Source: Methylotenera sp049662045 (GTDB taxonomy: Bacteria; Pseudomonadota; Gammaproteobacteria; Burkholderiales; Methylophilaceae). From it: 64,000 nt of DNA. Where the stretch lies: positions 1-64,000 of the forward strand of contig JBATAW010000017.1 of NCBI GenBank assembly GCA_049662045.1. Reading direction: 5' to 3'. Each line of letters opens with the position of its first letter. Position 1 is the stretch's first letter. Positions 18,343 to 27,428 of this stretch are shown here, piece after piece. The notes under the pieces are model-generated. The model was given only the letters and a program-made list of their open reading frames with translations, was not told the origin of the DNA and searched no databases. Made by a program: the position numbers and the translations under genes.

Positions 18343-19740
18343 ATGAAGTTGCCTGACAGTGCTTTAGCTCTGGTAAGGTTGGCAATAGATGCTGGCGACC
18401 CATATAGTGCTGCTGCCGTATATGAATTAGCAAAAGGTGAGGATAAAGATAAGCTTGAATCACTGATGTTTGGTTTGCGACGTCATAAATTGTTGCTGGC
18501 TAGGTGGGAGCATACCCCTGGATCAGTTTTGGATGCGCTTGCTAACTCAGGGGATAAAGCTGTAGTCGTCAGATTGGATAAAAATCCAAACACGCCTACT
18601 CAAGCTTTATCTCGACTTTTTGCTGATAAGCCTGACAGTAAAGCAGGTGCTAGTTTAAAGGTTTTGATTGCACAACACCCACATGTGTCCACTACGCTTT
18701 TAAAAGATGTTGTAACGTTTGAAAATGATTTAGAATGTCTTAAAGCAGTTAGTAAGAACCCTGCAGCAGATGCAGAAGTGTTAAGTGTATTGCTTAGTAG
18801 GATGAGTAGCGGTCAACAGATTGGAATTTTCAACAAAAATATAGCTGAAAATCCATCCACATCTGCTGATTTACTAACGCTAATTTTTACCAAAGGTGAT
18901 GCATATACACGTGCAGCAGTTATTAAGCATTTGAATTGTCCACAAGCTTTGTTAAACCAGGCTGTAGACGATGATAACGTATTTATAAAGCGAGCATTGG
19001 CATCTGATGAACGATTGCCTAAAGAGGTGTTGCTAAAATTAGCAACACATCAAGACAAGCCTGTAAGAAGTACAGTGGCTGCAAACCCAGCCACGCCAAG
19101 GGCAATTATTAAGCTGTTGATTCAAGATAACAGTTATGCAGTTAGACGCTCTATTGCGTCCAGAGCAGATTTAACGATGGCAAGTATTCAGCAATTGGTG
19201 GATGATAGAGATGATTGGGTGCGACAGAGATTAGCGCGTAACCCAAAAGTACCTAGTAAGGTGTTAGAGCAACTTTCCACTGACCATCAGGTTGAGGTTA
19301 GGAGAGGGGTGGCAAGAAATATACGTTGCCCCGTTAGCTTATTAAAAGAGCTAGCAAAAGATGAGAATTATTGGGTGCGTTCAGCAGTAGCTTATCAGCA
19401 TAAATCACCTAAAGAGCTAATGGTGAAGCTTGCAGATGATACTGAAATAGATGTACAAAGCGGGGTGGCAAATAATCCGAAGACACCACAGCGGTTGTTG
19501 AAAATGTTAGCAACTTCAACAAATGCTGATGTACGACGAGGTGTGATTTTGAATCGCAACGCAACACGCACTACTTTGTTGCCATTACTAGAAGACCCAT
19601 ACTATTTGCATCGAATATTGCTAGCATTCAGCAGTAAATTGAACAATAAAGATAAATGGACTCTGTGTCTCGATACAGATTTCCAAGTGAGATTTTCTGC
19701 ATTTAGATATTTTACAAAATGTTTTAAAAATGAAAGTTAG
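18343..19740 (+). CDS. Leucine-rich-variant (LRV) repeat protein of the TMA/ETF operon
   Basis: 465 residues, no signal peptide and no membrane helix. From about residue 195 to 440 it is built of repeats of roughly 24 residues with the pattern D-x-x-V-R-x-x-V-A-x-N-P-x-T-P-x-x-x-L-x-x-L-A, as in leucine-rich-variant proteins such as that of Azotobacter. The N-terminal part carries weaker versions. No cysteine cluster is visible, unlike the Azotobacter protein. It starts one base after the oxidoreductase stop (TAG T ATG), so translation is coupled, and etfB follows after 33 bases. A scaffold or assembly factor for the oxidoreductase or ETF is a reasonable inference, but its function is unknown. 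Confidence 0.8.
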   Translation: MKLPDSALALVRLAIDAGDPYSAAAVYELAKGEDKDKLESLMFGLRRHKLLLARWEHTPGSVLDALANSGDKAVVVRLDKNPNTPTQALSRLFADKPDSKAGASLKVLIAQHPHVSTTLLKDVVTFENDLECLKAVSKNPAADAEVLSVLLSRMSSGQQIGIFNKNIAENPSTSADLLTLIFTKGDAYTRAAVIKHLNCPQALLNQAVDDDNVFIKRALASDERLPKEVLLKLATHQDKPVRSTVAANPATPRAIIKLLIQDNSYAVRRSIASRADLTMASIQQLVDDRDDWVRQRLARNPKVPSKVLEQLSTDHQVEVRRGVARNIRCPVSLLKELAKDENYWVRSAVAYQHKSPKELMVKLADDTEIDVQSGVANNPKTPQRLLKMLATSTNADVRRGVILNRNATRTTLLPLLEDPYYLHRILLAFSSKLNNKDKWTLCLDTDFQVRFSAFRYFTKCFKNES

Positions 19741-19773
19741 TGTAATCAATAAAGTTATTAGGAGAAATGAAGC

Positions 19774-20580
19774 ATGAAAATTTTAGTTGCTGTAAAACAA
19801 GTCGCTGCATTGGATGAAGACTTTGAAATGCGTTCTGATGGTAAAGATGTTGAAGAGGATTTTTTAATCTACGATCTTAATGAATGGGATGATTTTTCTC
19901 TAGAAGAGGCGATGAAAATTAAGGAAACCAGTCTTGAAGCTGGTGGCACTGATGTAGAGGTGGTCGTTGTTTCCGTTGGCCCAGATCGCGTTGATGAAAG
20001 TTTACGTAAGTGCTTAGCAAAAGGTGCTGATCGTGCTATTCGTGTTTGGGATGATAGTATTGAAGGATCAGACTCAATCGTGGTTGGCCGTATTTTGACA
20101 GAAGTGATTAAAAAAGAAGCGCCAGATATGGCGTTTGCTGGTGTGCAGTCATCTGATCAAGCCTATGCATCAACAGGTATCTCAATTGCATCTTATTTGA
20201 ATTGGCCGCATGCAGCTGTTGTTGCAGATTTGCAATATAAGCCTGGTGACAAAAAAGCGGTTGTTCGTCGCGAGCTTGAAGGTGGCATGCTACAAGAAGT
20301 TGAAATCAATTGCCCAGCTGTTTTAACTATTCAGTTAGGCATTAACAAACCTCGCTATGCTTCTCTGCGCGGTATTAAACAAGCTGCAGCCAAGCCGATT
20401 GAAGAATCTTCACTTGGTGACCTTGGTCTATCTGCAGCGGATGTGGGTGCTGGTAAATCTACATCACGAGTTCGTCGTATGTATGTTCCAGAAAAAGGTC
20501 GCGCAACGATGATTGAAGGTACGATAGCTGAACAAGCAGCAAAAATAATCCAAATTATCAATGAATTTAAAGGAGCATAA
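19774..20580 (+). CDS. etfB: Electron-transfer flavoprotein beta subunit
   Basis: Small subunit of the soluble ETF that accepts single electrons from trimethylamine and dimethylamine dehydrogenases. At 268 residues it matches the W3A1 beta subunit, as I recall it, almost throughout. The AMP-binding region is D-L-N-E-W-D-D-F-S-L-E-E-A. The partner recognition loop is I-N-K-P-R-Y-A-S-L-R-G, with the conserved leucine that docks on dehydrogenases. There is a short extra stretch (S-L-E-A-G-G-T) near residue 50 relative to W3A1. AGGAGA lies upstream, and the stop overlaps the first possible ATG of etfA. Confidence 0.97.
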   Translation: MKILVAVKQVAALDEDFEMRSDGKDVEEDFLIYDLNEWDDFSLEEAMKIKETSLEAGGTDVEVVVVSVGPDRVDESLRKCLAKGADRAIRVWDDSIEGSDSIVVGRILTEVIKKEAPDMAFAGVQSSDQAYASTGISIASYLNWPHAAVVADLQYKPGDKKAVVRRELEGGMLQEVEINCPAVLTIQLGINKPRYASLRGIKQAAAKPIEESSLGDLGLSAADVGAGKSTSRVRRMYVPEKGRATMIEGTIAEQAAKIIQIINEFKGA

Positions 20581-20582
20581 TG

Positions 20583-21545
20583 ATGAGTAAAATATTGATT
20601 ATTGCAGAAAACCGTGACAAAGCACTTCGCCCAGTAACTTTTGAACTTATCGGTGCTGCGAATTCGCTTAAGCAAAATGCTGACGACAAAGTGATTGTGG
20701 CTGTCATTGGCAGTGATGCCGCTAGTTTTGTACCAGCGCTTTCTGTGAATGGTGTTGATGAAGTCATTGTAGTTAAAGGCCCATCTGCAGATTTTGATCC
20801 AGATATGTTTGAAGCTTCGGTGTCTGCGTTGATTACTGCTAATAACCCATCAGTTGTGCTATTACCACACTCTGTAGACACACTCGGCTATGGCGCTTCT
20901 CTAGCTAGTAAAGCTGACTATGGTTTTGCGACAGACGTATTTATTGCTGAATATCAAGGTGGTGAGTTAGTGGCAACACGCGGTGGCTACAACCAAAAAG
21001 TTAACGTTGAAGTTGATTTTCCAGGTAAAGCTACGGTGATATTATCGATTCGCCCTAGCGTTTTTAAACCGTTAGAGGGTACTGCTAGCCCAGTTGTCAC
21101 TAACTTTGATGCGCCAGCTGTGCAACCTCGTAGCCAGAATAAAGACTACATTGAAGTGGGTGGTGGTAATGATGTTGACATTACAACAGTTGATTTCATT
21201 ATGTCAATTGGTCGCGGTATTGGTGAAGAAACTAATGTTGAGCAGTTCCGTGAGTTAGCAGAAGCAGCAGGCGCAACATTATGTTGCTCACGCCCGATTG
21301 CTGACTCTGGCTGGTTGCCTAAATCAAGACAAGTTGGACAATCAGGCAAAGTGGTTGGCTCTTGCAAGCTTTACGTGGCTATGGGTATTTCAGGCTCTAT
21401 ACAGCACATGGCAGGCATGAAGCATGTTCCAACAATTGTTGCAGTCAATACAGATCCTAGCGCATCTATTTTCACTATTGCAAAATATGGCGTTTTAGGC
21501 GATATATTTGAAGTGCAAGAGGAAATGATGAACCAACTCGCTTAG
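20583..21545 (+). CDS. etfA: Electron-transfer flavoprotein alpha subunit
   Basis: FAD-carrying large subunit of ETF. The C-terminal FAD domain has S-I-G-R-G-I-G-E-E, then C-C-S-R-P-I-A-D-S-G-W (the conserved Arg that tunes the flavin), then G-Q-S-G-K and G-I-S-G-S-I-Q-H. Two ATG codons stand in tandem at 20580 and 20583. I prefer the second: AAAGGAG is then eight bases away, and the protein begins M-S-K-I-L as the W3A1 subunit does. It is the last gene of the unit and is followed by a terminator. The partner subunit is etfB directly upstream. Confidence 0.97.
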   Translation: MSKILIIAENRDKALRPVTFELIGAANSLKQNADDKVIVAVIGSDAASFVPALSVNGVDEVIVVKGPSADFDPDMFEASVSALITANNPSVVLLPHSVDTLGYGASLASKADYGFATDVFIAEYQGGELVATRGGYNQKVNVEVDFPGKATVILSIRPSVFKPLEGTASPVVTNFDAPAVQPRSQNKDYIEVGGGNDVDITTVDFIMSIGRGIGEETNVEQFRELAEAAGATLCCSRPIADSGWLPKSRQVGQSGKVVGSCKLYVAMGISGSIQHMAGMKHVPTIVAVNTDPSASIFTIAKYGVLGDIFEVQEEMMNQLA

Positions 21546-21572
21546 GACATCAGTCTCTAAGTTCTAAAAACG

Positions 21573-21607
21573 TGTCTGGGCAGTTTAACTACTCCCAGAC
21601 ATTTTTC
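21573..21607 (+). terminator. Rho-independent terminator after etfA
   Basis: TGTCTGGG (21573-21580) pairs with CCCAGACA (21594-21601) and is followed by TTTTT. It closes the tmd-etfA unit. Confidence 0.9.
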
Positions 21608-22280
21608 TTTGGTGCATTCTTATCGTGCCAAATTTCAATGTAATATTCTAAAAATATAAATATCGTAAAAATATAATATCGTATTAGACGTATTTTGGTA
21701 TATTTCTATTAAATTAGATTGAAACAGTATTTGCAATACATAGTACAAGTTGAACCTAGTTTATATGCGTTGCTAAAAGTATAGCATTGTAGTGATTAAG
21801 TTTTGACGTTTACTTAAAATACATCAGTAGTGCGTACTTTATTTTCACTAAGATTATTTTTGCTAATCGCTATGAAAACCTCAGTCTAGTAAACCTCTTC
21901 TAGCTTTTTAGCTAACTAACTCATCTTTCAGCCTTTTAAAAAGCTTTCTTCTTAATCAATCCATATTTTTTCTAAATGGGTTTTTGATTTAAATCAAACG
22001 TTATGTTATTTGCTACATAACGCTATGTACGCGTCTAAAATTTGGCTATATAATTAAGTACACAACGATTTATTAGGCATTAGCTAGCAAATTGATACTT
22101 TTGCCCAAGATATTGAATAAGAGCGATGTTTAATTTTGCTGATTTTACTCTTCTAAGGAATTAATGTTTATTAATACTAAGAGTAAAAGATAAAAATCAA
22201 TTAATTTAAACAGAGTGGAATCAGCACTAGTTTTAAAGTGAATTTTCATCAAGATAAAAAGAGAACAGGGAGCAAGGATT
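21608..22280 (+). promoter_or_regulatory. Long leader with a perfect FNR/CRP-type box before the TonB-receptor operon
   Basis: Very AT-rich, with no gene. TTGAT-TTAA-ATCAA at 21984-21997 is an exact match to the FNR consensus. TATAAT at 22049-22054 is a strong -10; if transcription starts near 22061, the box is centred close to -70, a normal class I position. No convincing -35 is present, which fits activation by an FNR/Anr/CRP-type protein. The leader to the start codon would be about 220 bases. I saw no cobalamin-riboswitch B12 box. Confidence 0.55.
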
Positions 22281-24350
22281 ATGGGTAAAAAAATAAAAGG
22301 TGCCGTTGCAGGCATTTTTAGTATTGCTGTATGTACATGTGCAATTGCGGATGATACAAATACGTTTGACCTTGGAAAAATTCAAGTGACTGCCCCAGGT
22401 CAAGATGCCATAATAGGCATTGCAGATGTTGTAGATCAAGATGAAATGCGCCTATTTAATCGTGAAACTGTTGGCAAATCGCTTAATCTGCTACCAGGCG
22501 TCACACTGACCGAGGGAGGTGCTCGAAATGAGCAAGCGTTAGCCATACGCGGATTCGATTTACGTCAAGTACCTGTGTTTGTTGACGGAATCCCTGTTTA
22601 TGTTTCGTATGACGGATATGTAGATTTAGGACGGTTTAATACATTTGACCTGAGCGCTATTGATTTGTCTAAAGGTTTTAGTTCAGTACTTTATGGCCCA
22701 AATACGCTTGGTGGAGCAATTAATCTGATTAGTCGTAAACCAGTTAAGGAGCTTGAAGGGGATATCACAGCTGGTTTGTATATAAATCGAGATCTTGGCT
22801 ATAACGGCTTTCATACAGATATGAATGCAGGTGGAAATCAAGGCGGGTGGTATTGGCAGTTAAGCGCATCTTATCTTGATAAAGATCAGTTTCAACTATC
22901 TAATGATTATCAGCCACATAGAACCCAGTTAGATGGCGATCGAGATAACTCTTACAATCAGGATCGTAAGCTTAATCTAAAAATAGGTTGGACACCCAAT
23001 GAAACAGATGAATACAGTCTTAACTTCATCACGCAACACGGCGAAAAAGGAAGTCCGCCTTATGCAGGTATTTTGCCTACTACAGGTCCAAACTCAGTAG
23101 GAAATCGTTATTGGCAATGGCCCTATTGGGATAAAGATAGCTTATATTTTCTATCTCGCACCGCTGTTGGTAAAGACTCTTATCTAAAGTTACGTGCTTA
23201 TTACGATAAATTTGAAAATTCAATCACAAATTTTAGTAACAATAGTTTTTCGGTATTAGCAGCAAGACCTTTTTATCAAAGTAAATATGATGATTACTCC
23301 TACGGAGGCAGTACAGAATTTGGCACTAAATTAACAGATAGCAACACTTTAAAACTTGCCGCGCACTTTAAAAAAGATGTCCACCGAGAGCATAATTATG
23401 TCAGCAATAACGCTGGTACCGTCAATTTTAATACCCCCATACAAACAGACAAAGACTATACGACTTCAGTTGGTATAGAAGACACACAGCGTATAGGCGA
23501 TAAACTAGGTGTAGTTGCCGGGGTTAGTTACGATAAACGAGAAACGCTCCAAGCTGAAAATTACATTTCGGGTGCTGGCGGCAATATTGGTACTATACAA
23601 CCGTTTGAAAAAGGCGATGCCAGTGCTTGGAATCCACAAATTGGCTTATTCTACCAGCTGTCTGCAACAAACGAAGTTCATGCCACTGTTTCAGAAAAGA
23701 GCCGTTTCCCAACTATCAAGGATCGATACTCTTATCGTATGGGGACAGCTATTCCTAATGCAGCTTTGCAGGCGGAAAGCTCAACAAATTATGAGCTGGG
23801 CGCATCGGGTTTAGTGGAAGCCAAAACAAAACTGACTACTGCGATTTTTTTCAATAATATTCGTGACATGATACAAGCTGTCACGATCACACCAACACCA
23901 ACAGGTTGCACTGCACCTTGTTCACAAATGCAAAATGTTGGACGTGTGCACTCCAAAGGTATCGAGATCGGGCTCACATCCACATTGACAGATGATTTGG
24001 ATATTGGCGCTAATTACACTTTGTTAAGCCGAAGTAATCTTACTAACCCAAACATTCAATTTACCGATGTGCCACGGCAAAAGTTAGTGACTTACTTTAA
24101 ATGGCAAGTCGCTAGCCCATTCTCGTTACTTGGCAGTGTTGAAGCTAATTCTAGACGTTACAGCTCATCTAATGGCTCGCAAATTGCAAGCGGTTTTGGT
24201 ATTGCAAATCTAAAAGGCATGTATCAGTATAACGAACAATGGTTTGTTGAAGCTGGTGTGAATAATCTTTTAGACAAAAACTACCAACTTATTGAGGGCT
24301 ACCCGATGGAAGGTAGAAACTTATTCGCAAACGCCACTTGGAAATTTTAG
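22281..24350 (+). CDS. TonB-dependent outer-membrane receptor
   Basis: 689 residues. A signal peptide (about 1-23) is followed by a short N-terminal extension, a plug domain at about 40-155 (L-L-P-G-V-T-L-T-E-G, A-I-R-G-F, L-Y-G-P-N-T-L-G-G-A-I-N-L), and a beta-barrel ending in the terminal phenylalanine expected for outer-membrane proteins. It imports a scarce ligand using TonB energy; metal chelates are usual for this size class, but the ligand cannot be read. AAGGA lies before the ATG. The next gene, a periplasmic binding protein, begins 18 bases later. The stop region carries a short tandem duplication, ggaaatttta twice, that also makes the next Shine-Dalgarno. Confidence 0.93.
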   Translation: MGKKIKGAVAGIFSIAVCTCAIADDTNTFDLGKIQVTAPGQDAIIGIADVVDQDEMRLFNRETVGKSLNLLPGVTLTEGGARNEQALAIRGFDLRQVPVFVDGIPVYVSYDGYVDLGRFNTFDLSAIDLSKGFSSVLYGPNTLGGAINLISRKPVKELEGDITAGLYINRDLGYNGFHTDMNAGGNQGGWYWQLSASYLDKDQFQLSNDYQPHRTQLDGDRDNSYNQDRKLNLKIGWTPNETDEYSLNFITQHGEKGSPPYAGILPTTGPNSVGNRYWQWPYWDKDSLYFLSRTAVGKDSYLKLRAYYDKFENSITNFSNNSFSVLAARPFYQSKYDDYSYGGSTEFGTKLTDSNTLKLAAHFKKDVHREHNYVSNNAGTVNFNTPIQTDKDYTTSVGIEDTQRIGDKLGVVAGVSYDKRETLQAENYISGAGGNIGTIQPFEKGDASAWNPQIGLFYQLSATNEVHATVSEKSRFPTIKDRYSYRMGTAIPNAALQAESSTNYELGASGLVEAKTKLTTAIFFNNIRDMIQAVTITPTPTGCTAPCSQMQNVGRVHSKGIEIGLTSTLTDDLDIGANYTLLSRSNLTNPNIQFTDVPRQKLVTYFKWQVASPFSLLGSVEANSRRYSSSNGSQIASGFGIANLKGMYQYNEQWFVEAGVNNLLDKNYQLIEGYPMEGRNLFANATWKF

Positions 24351-24368
24351 GAAATTTTAGGAGCTATC

Positions 24369-25646
24369 ATGAGACCAGCAAAATGGCTAGTTATTACTAT
24401 TTTACTATTTGCTTCAACAGTAGTTATCGCTGCCGAAAAGGTGGTGGTACTCACTAGCTATCCACAGGAGGTCGTTTCTCAGTTTGAAACAGCATTTGAG
24501 CAAGCCTACCCACACTATCGCTTAGAAATATTATGGCGTCAGTCACGTGATGCAATGGCTTACCTTCACCAAAAGCATGTTCCAATAGATATCTATTGGA
24601 CGCCAGCACAACGTAACTTTGCAGTGCTGGCAAAAGAGGGTGCATTTCGTAAACTTGATATAGATTTAACTGGGCTACCTAGTATGATAGGCGGCTTTCA
24701 GATTTCCGACCCAGATGGTTATTACGTTGCAACGGAGACGGCTGGCTTCGGCATGGCGTATCACCCTAGCAAAGTGAAAGAGTTAGGATTACCAGAACCC
24801 CGTGATTGGTCTGATTTGGAAAACCCTGCGTATTATAATCAAGTCATGTTGCCTATCCCCTCAAAAGTTGGCTATGCACCTATGTTGGTGGATACCCTTC
24901 TGCAGAGCAATGGCTGGAATCTAGGCTGGATTAGGTTGAGACGGGTGGCAGCCAATGCGGAGCTGGCCGACGCTGGCGCGACATTTATTTCTGATGGTGT
25001 CGGTAGTGGTCGAATGGCCGTAGGTATAACCATCGACTTTTTTGCCGTTTCTGCCATCGCTAATGGTAAAACGTTGAAATTTTCGTATCCAGAAAAAGTA
25101 GGCTATTCACCCGCACATATTGCTATTTTTAAAGAATCAACACAGTTAGAAGGCGCGCTAGCCTTTGCAAATTTTGTATTGTCTGAGCAAGGTCAAAAGT
25201 TACTTTTTCATCCTGATATTCGCAAGCTACCTGTCAGACCATCAGTCTATGCGAGCAAGCCTGAAGGGTATTTCGACCCGTTTGCAGCGGCAAAACGAGC
25301 ATCTTATGCCTACGATATGTCAGCTGGGTTAGCTCGTCAGGAAATGGTGAGCGCACTATTTGATGCATTAATCACACGTCACCATGAAGCATTAAAGGTC
25401 ATGTGGGCAACAATACACAAAGCTGAGCAGCTGTCACCAAATGATACCCGATTAGTACAGGCTCGCCAACATGCTAATTGGCTCCCCATATCTTCTTACG
25501 AAGCAAATGATACCAACCTATGGCAGCAATTTTCACAAAAAAATTCGCCTATCAATGAAATAGAGCAAAAGTGGGATGCTACAATTAGTGAGCATTATGC
25601 GCAGGCAACCTTAATTGCGCAGCAAGTTTTAAGCAAGCAACAGTGA
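24369..25646 (+). CDS. Periplasmic substrate-binding protein, iron/metal-type
   Basis: 425 residues with a signal peptide ending near V-I-A-A/E. The fold pattern is that of class II periplasmic binding proteins of the Fe3+/thiamine/spermidine group: V-V-V-L-T-S-Y at the start, D-I-Y-W-T-P near 75, and I-T-I-D-F-F-A-V in the second lobe. It is longer than usual, with a helical C-terminal extension of about 90 residues. TAGGAG precedes the ATG. No ABC permease or ATPase gene lies beside it. It may hand ligand from the receptor to a transporter encoded elsewhere, or to the di-haem protein next door. Confidence 0.75.
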   Translation: MRPAKWLVITILLFASTVVIAAEKVVVLTSYPQEVVSQFETAFEQAYPHYRLEILWRQSRDAMAYLHQKHVPIDIYWTPAQRNFAVLAKEGAFRKLDIDLTGLPSMIGGFQISDPDGYYVATETAGFGMAYHPSKVKELGLPEPRDWSDLENPAYYNQVMLPIPSKVGYAPMLVDTLLQSNGWNLGWIRLRRVAANAELADAGATFISDGVGSGRMAVGITIDFFAVSAIANGKTLKFSYPEKVGYSPAHIAIFKESTQLEGALAFANFVLSEQGQKLLFHPDIRKLPVRPSVYASKPEGYFDPFAAAKRASYAYDMSAGLARQEMVSALFDALITRHHEALKVMWATIHKAEQLSPNDTRLVQARQHANWLPISSYEANDTNLWQQFSQKNSPINEIEQKWDATISEHYAQATLIAQQVLSKQQ

Positions 25647-26995
25647 TGCGCTTAACTTCTAGCTTAATACTGATCACAATAGCACTTAGTTTGCCATGTT
25701 TAGCCAGTGAATTAGGCATAACAACAGATGACGTTACGCGTGATGCGTATGCTCAACCCATGCCTGCTATGCCAGATATCGATAGAGCCAAATTCTTTCA
25801 AGGTCGCAGTCTTGTGAGACAAAGCTGGGTTATTCCCCCAAGTGAAAATCGTAGTATTGCTGGGTTAGGTCCTTTGTATAACCGCATTTCTTGTATTGCA
25901 TGCCATACAGGGAACGGTAGGGGATTTGCACCAAATTCTATTTTAGAGCCAATGCGCAGCATGCTATTGCGGTTAAGTATACCTGGTATTAACGCACATG
26001 GTGGACCATTGCCACATCCAGCTTATGGCGATCAGCTCAATGAGCATGGCGCCCCAGGCGTTTTAGGTGAAGGTCAGGCTCAAGTCACTTATCATGAGCA
26101 GATTGTAAAATTGAATGGTGGAGAGCAAGTAAGTCTGCGTAGCCCTAAATTTACTTTTGTGGAATTAGCATACGGAAGCTTACCTTTAAATATCATGGTT
26201 TCTCCTCGCATTGCCTCACCGCTGTATGGTCTCGGATTACTAGAATCTGTCCCAGAGTCTACTATTTTGGCATTGGCTGCACAAACAAAGCCTGATGGAA
26301 TCAAAGGACGTGTTAATCGTGTTTGGGATGTTACTCAAGGTAAAACGGTTGTTGGTCGTTTTGGTTGGAAAGCTAATATGCCAAATTTACGTCAGCAAAT
26401 CACAGGAGCTTTTGTGGGCGACATGGGCATTACCTCATCCTTATTTCAGCAAGAAAACTGCACACCAATTCAAACTGAATGCAGGCAGTCACTCTCTGCT
26501 GGAAATCCAGAACTATCAAATGAGCAGCTTGACCAGATTGAGTTCTATCATTTGGCACTTGCCCCTCCGCAAAGTCGTAAACTCACGCAAGAGGCAAGCC
26601 TGCAGCGTGGGGCAATTATGTTTAAGCAAGCACAATGTTCATCTTGCCATATCCCAGTGCTGCATACTGGCGAGTTTCCTAGATTCCCAGCCATATCAAA
26701 CAGAACCATAGCGCCTTATACCGATTTACTATTACACGATATGGGTGACCAACTAACCGATAGCAGGCCAGATTTTCTTGCCACGGGTAGTGAGTGGAGA
26801 ACACCACCGCTTTGGGGTATTGGGTTAGCAAAAAAAATAGAGCCCAATGCTGGTTTTTTACATGATGGTAGAGCTAGAACCCTGCTGGAAGCCATTATAT
26901 GGCACGGTGGTGAAGCTACTGTATCGGCGAATACGGTTAAGTCAATGACTTCAGCAGATAGGCAGTCGTTGTTACGGTTTTTAGAGTCACTTTAG
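25646..26995 (+). CDS. Di-haem c-type oxidoreductase of the DUF1111 family
   Basis: 450 residues counted from GTG at 25643, or 449 from the ATG at 25646 that I prefer because it overlaps the upstream TGA by one base. A signal peptide at about 1-20 is followed by two haem c sites: C-I-A-C-H at 83-87, continuing G-N-G-R-G, and C-S-S-C-H at 331-335. C-x-x-C-H-x-x-x-G-R-G is typical of the DUF1111 'thiol oxidoreductase' group, related to MauG and cytochrome c peroxidases. It is periplasmic. Known relatives sit in iron- or copper-uptake loci, so a redox role in metal release is plausible here; the reaction is unknown. Confidence 0.85.
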   Translation: MRLTSSLILITIALSLPCLASELGITTDDVTRDAYAQPMPAMPDIDRAKFFQGRSLVRQSWVIPPSENRSIAGLGPLYNRISCIACHTGNGRGFAPNSILEPMRSMLLRLSIPGINAHGGPLPHPAYGDQLNEHGAPGVLGEGQAQVTYHEQIVKLNGGEQVSLRSPKFTFVELAYGSLPLNIMVSPRIASPLYGLGLLESVPESTILALAAQTKPDGIKGRVNRVWDVTQGKTVVGRFGWKANMPNLRQQITGAFVGDMGITSSLFQQENCTPIQTECRQSLSAGNPELSNEQLDQIEFYHLALAPPQSRKLTQEASLQRGAIMFKQAQCSSCHIPVLHTGEFPRFPAISNRTIAPYTDLLLHDMGDQLTDSRPDFLATGSEWRTPPLWGIGLAKKIEPNAGFLHDGRARTLLEAIIWHGGEATVSANTVKSMTSADRQSLLRFLESL

Positions 26996-27428
26996 AAACA
27001 AAATAAGCAGTCTACTCTCTGCAACTTGTGGGGATTCTCCTTCGGCTTATATAGATGACAAAGTCTTAATTCTTGCTTGGTAGATGAGTAGATAATTTGC
27101 ATACAGTATGCTATTGGTTCATTGATCAAGCCATGGTTGAAGTTTATTCTAATACTACTTTAAGGTGCAATGATGTTTTAAAAACATTGATAGTTGAGAA
27201 CTTTGCTATTAAAAATTTCACGTAAATCAAAAATTTCATATCAATGCGCGTCATTTTCTATGACCCTAAAAAATATTTAAATTGGCGGCCGATACAAGTT
27301 CAACTTCCTCATTTACAATGTAACTGCCCTCCAAGCTTTTGTTTGTATTAAAGGCGTACCATTTAGCAAAGAAGCACCAAGTGCAAATATAAATCATCAC
27401 CAAACTAAGTCTGCCATAGGGAAGAATG
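26996..27428. other. Intergenic region with no recognised gene
   Basis: About 430 AT-rich bases. The only symmetry I see is a short palindrome GCATAC-A-GTATGC at 27099-27111. It presumably holds the dadA promoter. I see no convincing terminator after the di-haem gene. Confidence 0.5.

Noticed and set aside
21608..22280. Cobalamin riboswitch before the TonB receptor
   Set aside because: No GCCACTG B12 box or matching stems are visible; the FNR-type box explains the region better.
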